Assembly: GCF_022539665.2 (NCBI RefSeq)
Contig: NC_081332.1
Location: 4,727,803 to 4,791,802 of the forward strand
From: Daphnia carinata
Taxonomy: Eukaryota > Arthropoda > Branchiopoda > Diplostraca > Daphniidae
Reading direction: 5' to 3'
DNA: 64,000 nt
The notes below the pieces were generated by a model. That model made no database searches. It saw only the letters and a program-made list of their open reading frames with translations, and was not told where the DNA came from. A program made the position numbers and the translations under genes. This document shows positions 59,400 to 64,000 of the stretch, piece after piece. Each line of letters begins with the position of its first letter. Positions within the stretch are counted from its first letter, which is position 1.

Positions 59400-62300
59400 A
59401 GGGGGGAAACCAACAAATTAGCGGGATTCCTACACTCTGATCTCCCCCCCCCCCCCTTCACTATAGATACCTGGGGGGGAGTAATTTGAGATATCAAGGT
59501 TACGAGAAGGCGTTGTTGCGTGAAACGTGATTATTTTTTTTTATTTCCATTTGTGGTCGCTCGTTTTTCAAAGGGAAGAAATTGGGTGACATGTGCCCCC
59601 ACTCAAAAAGAAGTTACGATCGACTTTGCGATAGCCGTTGGAAAACCGTAATAACGGAGCACTTCGGCAGTGGTGTCCCTATAGGAGAAGCTAACAGGCC
59701 TCTATTGCGTGTGAACGCATGTTATCGATTTCAGAAAGAAAAAGAGAATAGTCTTGTCCTCTTTATTCTCTTTGGTCATGTGTAATTTCTTTTAAAACGA
59801 TTGCCTATAGGTGGAAGAGACAGACACAAGTTTTGCCTCGCATGTCTTTCGTCTCATTTACCGTCTGATTGCTGCGGTCATTGCTCATCAACGAGTTTCC
59901 TTTTTTTTTTTTTTTTTACTCTCTCTATTATTCCTCATCAGAACGAGACGAACGATAAACAGACGAGTTGTCCATCACCTAAAATGTTGTAGTTAAGAGA
60001 CGATTGACGAATTGTAAACTCTTTTGTTTACCTCTTTCAAACAAGCAAAAGACTAAAACAAAGACTCTTCTTTTTTTTTTTTTTCTTCTTTGTATTGTTT
60101 ATACACAACAGCCGTGACGAGTGCCAAAGTATGGGCACTGGATCGCCGCGTCTTCCAGCAAGTGATGAAGAAGACGGGCTTGCAGCGCATCGACGACAAC
60201 CTGAAATTCCTGCGCAGCGTTCCGCTCTTCGAGCGCCTCACCACCGATCACATGTCCAAGATTGCCGACGTCCTCGAAGTGGTCAGTTCAAATATTTTAT
60301 TTTTATTATTTTTCCACGTGTGTCGCAGTTCTCCCATTTTTTTTTGTTTTTTTTCCCTCTTTTTGCTATCGATCTTTGCCTCCTAACTCTCCATGATTTC
60401 CCGTGCGGAAGACTCACCCCCCCCCTTTTTTTTTTTTCTCGATAGCCTTACCTCCCATTGGTGCCTCAAACTGTACGATGGGACTGTTACAAAGTTCTTT
60501 TTCTACTTGTCCTTTGCCAAAAAGAAAACCCACGGAAAATACTTTTTTTTTTCTCTCCCTCTCTTATTAGAACCGCCTCTGTGTCGCCGCTTCTCTTCTT
60601 TTTTTATCCAGCCTTGACACACATTGCTGCGGATAGAAGCGATGAAAGTCAAGCGTAGGGGGGGGGGGAGAGAGAGAGAGAGGCGCTAGTGTATATTCGT
60701 AACAGTAGCCCAGGTCATGAGAAGAAAACAAAAACTGACGGATCCAATGGAACAGGGTAGCAATAACAAGGATATGAAGGATGAAAAATGCGTCAAAGAA
60801 AATTAACGGATAAACGAAGGAGAGAGCAGTCCGGGCCTGTTTTTGTCATTAAATTCCGCTCGATTCGCAAACCAGCCGCATGAAAGGAAATAAGAAATTG
60901 CGCATTTTTTTATTTTATTTTATTTTTTTTATTTCTGAGCAAGTCTGAAGGAAAAACAAACAAGCAATGGTTTGGGAAGGCGAAGACATTGAGCTGTCTG
61001 CCCTTTGATTCATTTTGCGCTTAGTCGCGCTAGCTTGTTACACGGACGGACAGGCTGTTTACACGCGACTGGACAGCAAGGCGGACTGCCAACTGCCAAA
61101 GTGGATACCAGATGGGTACACATAGAGACAGAGACGAGATGTACGTTTATACGCGTGCACATAACATGTATGCCATTCTCTCCCACGTAGACAAACATCA
61201 CTCCCATCGTCCCTTTTTCTTTTTTTTCTTTTTTTTACGTGTAGAGTTTCTCACTCCGGTAGGTTCCACTGTCGTCGAGTAGATCCCCCCCCCCCCCCCC
61301 CATCCTTTTTTTTTTATTCTCTACGTCCCTCACGCTCACTCGAAAATGGCCACTGTGTTCGTGTGTGTGTCTAAACATATCACGAGATTCTTGGGAGTAT
61401 GGCAGTGTGTCCCGTTTGTCCAGCGTATTTGTTCTTCTCCTTTGTAATTCAATCATTTTGTTCCACTTTTCGGTTGTTGTTTTTTTTGTGTGTGTGTGTG
61501 GACGAGAAATCGGCCACACGCCAGATGGGCTATGCATCATCTAATACGTTTCATTTTCTCTCTCTTTTTTTCGCGTGTGTTTGTAAAAGGGGATGAAAAA
61601 AAAAAGGTAAATCATTTGACATGTCCCTCGGAGTTCGGCTTGTTTTCTTTCGTCCGTAGCGCGCATTCCGTCATCGTGCATTCCGTCATCGTGCATTAGC
61701 GTGAAACTAACCACTCAAACGGGAAAGGGGGACATTCGGATTATGTTTAAGCCATCCAAGTTTGGCTGCTTACAATTTGTCTGACGGGCAGTGACAGTTT
61801 AACGTCAAGTCCAAAGTTCGGAAACCAACATTTATCGACCACGCCCTTGTGTGTCTTTGCGCCCGGTAACACCGTACGAACCAATCGATTTTCAATTAGA
61901 AAATGGTCACGCGTTTGTTTAAGTCAATCACAAAGTGTCTTCAAATTATGGTCAATTGTGTAATCTTGTTACGAATGTCTCGAATGATTTTGTATTTGTT
62001 CTTGACGCTTGAATGACAGGAATTCTACCCAGCGGGGACGTACATCGTACGGCAAGGCGGTCGCGGTGACAATTTCTTCATCATCGCTAGCGGACGGGTC
62101 CAGATTACACAACGACTGCCCGGTTAGTTCTGCCCTTTTACACTAATTTAACCAGTCAACAACAACAAAAAATTGCGACGTAACACACCACAATCGTTTC
62201 CCTGTCTTATCCATCAACGCACATGAGCATAAATAAAATCGAAAATAACTCCTCCCCCTCACAGAAAAAAAAAAAGAAGAGACAGTAATATGTAATAATC

Positions 62301-63641
62301 GTAAATCGTTGGGCAGCTTTGAAGGGCTTCCAAATAACTTTGGCTTGTTAGAAATCGAAAGAAACCCTTCTCTCTCTCTCTCTCTCTCCCTCTCTCTCTC
62401 TCTGTCATCACAATATTGGATCGGTCAATATCCTTTTTCTTTTATTCCCCCGCAAACTATCCTTAACATTCCAACGATGATTGATTGAACACTAGCGCCA
62501 TCCTCTTTTTTCAGTGGCCAAGTCACTGAATACACAGGCAGAGAGCGATATAGAAAATGGAAGTTCGCTTGAGCCCGAAGTGAATGATACGTCGAAAGAA
62601 AACAGAGTTAGCGTTTATACAGTAGCACTATGTATCGATCTTAAGCGATCGTACTCGAAGGAAAGCACGTTCAACCCCACGGGGTTTTCTTTTTGTTTGG
62701 GTGACATCCGTTCTGACCAAACAAAAAAAAAAAAAAAAAAAAGTTTCTGCCCATCAGCGAAGATGTTTGGACGCTGCGTTGCGGCATTTGGAAGATCCTT
62801 GAAATGGGAATCGAAAGACAAGCTCAAACATCAATCCTCCTGCCTTCGTATTTCTTTTAGCCATGTGATTTCCACGGCGTCTTAAGTTTTCATAAACGCG
62901 AGCGGAAGATGGTGAGGGGTGGGGGGGGGGGTATAAAGCGCAACGTTATCCTGACAATTGAAAATTGGGCGAACACGATATTGGATGGGAAAGTTTGTAG
63001 ATAATTGGTTTTTGGTAACTCGTTTTTGTTTATTTGTTATTATTTTTCTTTTTTCGCGGAAAATATTTTCAATTTTGCGCGTGACACGTGAAACGCGCGC
63101 CGTGTTTTGACGGAGGGCAGACACGCGGCGCGCACCATAAAATTGGAGACGGAGATCTCGGAAAACCGTCAGTCGTGCGAATGAAAGCGGGGACATTCTA
63201 TATCTGTACGACTATCAAAGCGAAATGTTTCGCCGTGTCTACTAGCACATCCGATCGATTCCGGCCACAACGGGGTGGCCGTTGAGCGGATGCGCGCCGT
63301 CCTTCTGACTCGAATGTCTATCCAAACAAGACTAACGTCTCGAATCTTGAAGAGCTTCATCCAATACCATATCAAATGGCTGCCCCTCTTTCTTTTCTAC
63401 ATTTTTTTTTTTTTTTTTTTTTGAAAAGTTTTTATCTTTAATACCAACTTAATGCCATCAATCATTTTTTGTTTATATTTTCTTTTGAATTCACCACTAC
63501 AGGCAAGTTGGAAGAAGAAGAAGTGCGCATATTGGAGAATGGCGATTACTTTGGTGAACAAGCGCTCTTAAGAGAAGAATGTCGTAGCGCTAATGCGATC
63601 GCCCTAGCACCGGGCGTCGAGTGCCTCACCCTCGGCAGAGA
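51692..63641 (+). CDS. Pkg21D-like: cGMP-dependent protein kinase, Pkg21D/PRKG2-like (3' partial, exon 3 frameshifted)
   Basis: Seven coding exons: 51692-52786, 55340-55638, 57820-57961, 58357-58494, 60112-60281, 62020-62122, 63503-63641. The product is the regulatory half of a PKG, which phosphorylates Ser/Thr targets on cGMP binding. In order it has a 300-residue low-complexity N-terminus, a leucine zipper, a pseudosubstrate-like motif, cyclic-nucleotide domain A with FGELAILYNCTRTA, and domain B with YFGEQALLREECRSA. Segments such as GELEVIQGDRVLG, AKVWALDRRVFQQVM and EFYPAGTYIVRQG are nearer to PKG II and the Drosophila Pkg21D type than to foraging. The kinase domain must lie past 64000. 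Exon 3 lacks one base, which breaks the frame; all other junctions are in phase. The start ATG has an in-frame TAA 46 bases upstream. Confidence 0.85.
52787..55339 (+). other. PKG intron 1 (2.6 kb), no coding content seen
   Basis: T- and A-run-rich intron (for example near 52951-52979, 54199-54221 and 55034-55055). Open frames here translate mainly to Phe/Lys stretches with no family match. Confidence 0.65.
55340..55638 (+). CDS. Pkg21D-like: PKG exon 2: autoinhibitory-like motif and His-rich stretch
   Basis: Starts SVLQATSRGQQDGSE, continuing the zipper at the position where PKG I has CQSVLP. The sequence LFAKRQGVSGESS resembles PKG pseudosubstrates (a basic residue pair, then Gln-Gly/Ala-Ile/Val-Ser), at about residues 408-418. 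A striking LHNHHNNHHGHHGNHHN patch follows, with 10 His in 17 residues. The exon ends DKDF plus a split Arg codon. Confidence 0.8.
55639..57819 (+). other. PKG intron 2 (2.2 kb), no coding content seen
   Basis: Contains a T40 run at 56114-56153 and a (GT)14 run at 56526-56554. No frame with family resemblance is present. The acceptor is AACGAACAG before 57820. Confidence 0.65.
56114..56153. repeat. T40 homopolymer
   Basis: An uninterrupted T-run of about 40 in PKG intron 2, the longest single-base run I found. Its exact length is likely unreliable. Confidence 0.9.
57820..57961 (+). CDS. Pkg21D-like: PKG exon 3: start of cyclic-nucleotide domain A, one base short
   Basis: The exon reads AKQLIKDAVMENDFLK in one frame and, one base over, LDASQVREIVESMYPREF then EKGSYVIREGDA. 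Both halves match PKG family sequence continuously, with a single Asn expected at the break. The exon is 142 bases where phase requires 143. The missing base is in the A-run 57866-57869 (four A, five expected). As written, the frame stays open through the exon end but encodes unrelated residues and would not join exon 4 correctly. A sequencing or assembly error is the simplest cause. Confidence 0.85.
57962..58356 (+). other. PKG intron 3, with two T-run/G-run junctions
   Basis: A short intron with T11-G16 at about 58063-58089 and T10-G12 at about 58244-58265. No coding signal. The acceptor TTGGACAG precedes 58357. Confidence 0.7.
58357..60281 (+). CDS. Pkg21D-like: PKG exons 4-5: cyclic-nucleotide domain A
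   Basis: Exon 58357-58494 encodes SHLYVSAEGELEVIQGDRVL and the phosphate-binding cassette FGELAILYNCTRTASIK. Exon 60112-60281 encodes AVTSAKVWALDRRVFQQVM, KKTGLQRIDDNLKFLRSVPL and FERLTTDHMSKIADVLEV, the start of domain B. The Arg-Thr in NCTRTA is the pair expected for cGMP binding. The 1.6 kb intron between them holds an A30 run at 59368-59397 and a poly-C run near 59447-59457, with no coding signal. Confidence 0.88.
60282..62019 (+). other. PKG intron 5 (1.7 kb), no coding content seen
   Basis: Contains C9-T11 (about 60417-60436) and C17 then T10 (about 61285-61315) junctions, and a perfect tandem pair of a 16-base unit (TTCCGTCATCGTGCAT) at about 61669-61698. No conserved frame is seen. 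Confidence 0.65.
62020..63641 (+). CDS. Pkg21D-like: PKG exons 6-7: cyclic-nucleotide domain B
   Basis: Exon 62020-62122 encodes EFYPAGTYIVRQGGRGDNFF and IIASGRVQITQRLPG. Exon 63503-63641 encodes KLEEEEVRILENGDYFGEQ, ALLREECRSANAIALAPGVE and CLTLGRE, ending in a split codon that continues past the window. The cassette YFGEQALL...RSA has Ser where many PKGs have Thr; human PKG II also has Ser here. The 1.4 kb intron has a candidate extra exon at 62515 and a (TC)n run at 62369-62403. Confidence 0.88.
62369..62403. repeat. TC microsatellite
   Basis: An almost perfect TC run with a CCC interruption, in PKG intron 6. It is pyrimidine-only on the plus strand. Confidence 0.9.
62515..62631 (+). CDS. 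Pkg21D-like: Candidate extra PKG exon (39 codons)
   Basis: A strong acceptor CTCTTTTTTCAG leads into a frame continuous with exon 6: VAKSLNTQAESDIENGSSLE then PEVNDTSKENRVSVYTVAL. A donor-like CTAT|GTATCG at 62632 keeps phase with exon 7. Inclusion would insert an acidic, Ser/Asn-rich loop between strands of domain B, a place where PKGs vary in length. The donor is weak, so this is tentative. Confidence 0.3.
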
Positions 63642-64000
63642 GTAAGTCTTTTGTTTTGATTATTTTGGGTTTTTTTTTTTTTTTTGTGCCTCTCTTTTTC
63701 ACGAGGATCCCACACACCGTAGTAGCCCCCGCTCACGAGAAAATGCCGGCGTCATGCGCCGCCTTATGTGCGCGCATCAATACAAAGACGGATATTCAAT
63801 GCCGTGGGCGTTCTAATGACTTTTACGGGATGGCGTCTTCCACAAAACAAAACAACAACGAACAAGCCAATGAATAATTCAATGCGCAGTTATCGTTTAA
63901 CTGTGCATTGATACTTAACGACTAGATTGTTCCTAGTTCGGCATCTTTGAAATATGCCAGTCAATGTTTTTAGTTTGAAAAGAAAAATGGCCATTAAAAG
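63642..64000 (+). other. PKG intron 7 (continues off the right edge)
   Basis: Starts with a GTAAGT donor and contains a T-run. No coding sequence is seen; the kinase-domain exons must lie further right. Confidence 0.65.

Noticed and set aside
51692-63641. Assignment of the kinase to the foraging (PKG I) type
   Set aside because: Domain A and B wording (GELEVIQGDRVLG, WALDRRVFQ, EFYPAGTY) is closer to PKG II and Pkg21D than to foraging as I remember it; a tree would settle it.

Overview
The window is nuclear DNA of an animal. Genes are split by GT-AG introns (most 60-110 bases, some over 1 kb). Coding exons sit in A/T-rich, homopolymer- and microsatellite-rich noncoding DNA. The four proteins look arthropod-like, and their compact introns and sequence fit a branchiopod crustacean such as Daphnia; that assignment is from memory of family sequences, not a search. 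I see no bacterial-type operon, CRISPR array, tRNA/rRNA gene or intact transposon.

Layout. (1) 1-1148 (+): the last five coding exons of an FCHo-type endocytic adaptor (mu-homology domain), then its 3' UTR. (2) 1.65-10.47 kb: no recognisable protein, probably intergenic plus noncoding 5' exons of the next gene. (3) 10512-25794 (+): a complete calcium-dependent secretion activator gene (CAPS/CADPS). Its 30 constitutive coding exons join in frame to about 1428 residues, and there are several candidate alternative exons. (4) 27118-35199 (-): a synaptopodin-2-like (CG1674-type) muscle/actin protein of 14 coding exons, about 1130 residues, converging tail-to-tail with CAPS. (5) 35.2-51.3 kb: a long divergent intergenic region dense in poly-T/poly-A and dinucleotide repeats, with a plausible TATA+Inr core promoter near 47.35 kb. 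(6) 51692-63641 (+): the first seven coding exons of a cGMP-dependent protein kinase (Pkg21D/PRKG2-like). These carry the leucine zipper, an autoinhibitory-like motif and both cyclic-nucleotide-binding domains; the kinase domain lies beyond the right edge.

The neighbours have related themes (endocytosis, dense-core vesicle exocytosis, actin/Z-disc scaffold, cGMP signalling) but nothing shows they work as a unit. No undescribed multi-gene system is visible. The best leads are inside the genes: an apparently duplicated, divergent alternative last exon in CAPS that ends in its own stop; in-phase microexons in CAPS (one in the PH domain, one with a GC donor); a one-base deletion that breaks a conserved PKG exon; an in-phase alternative first exon for the synaptopodin-like gene; and two stop-free introns of length 3n in that gene.
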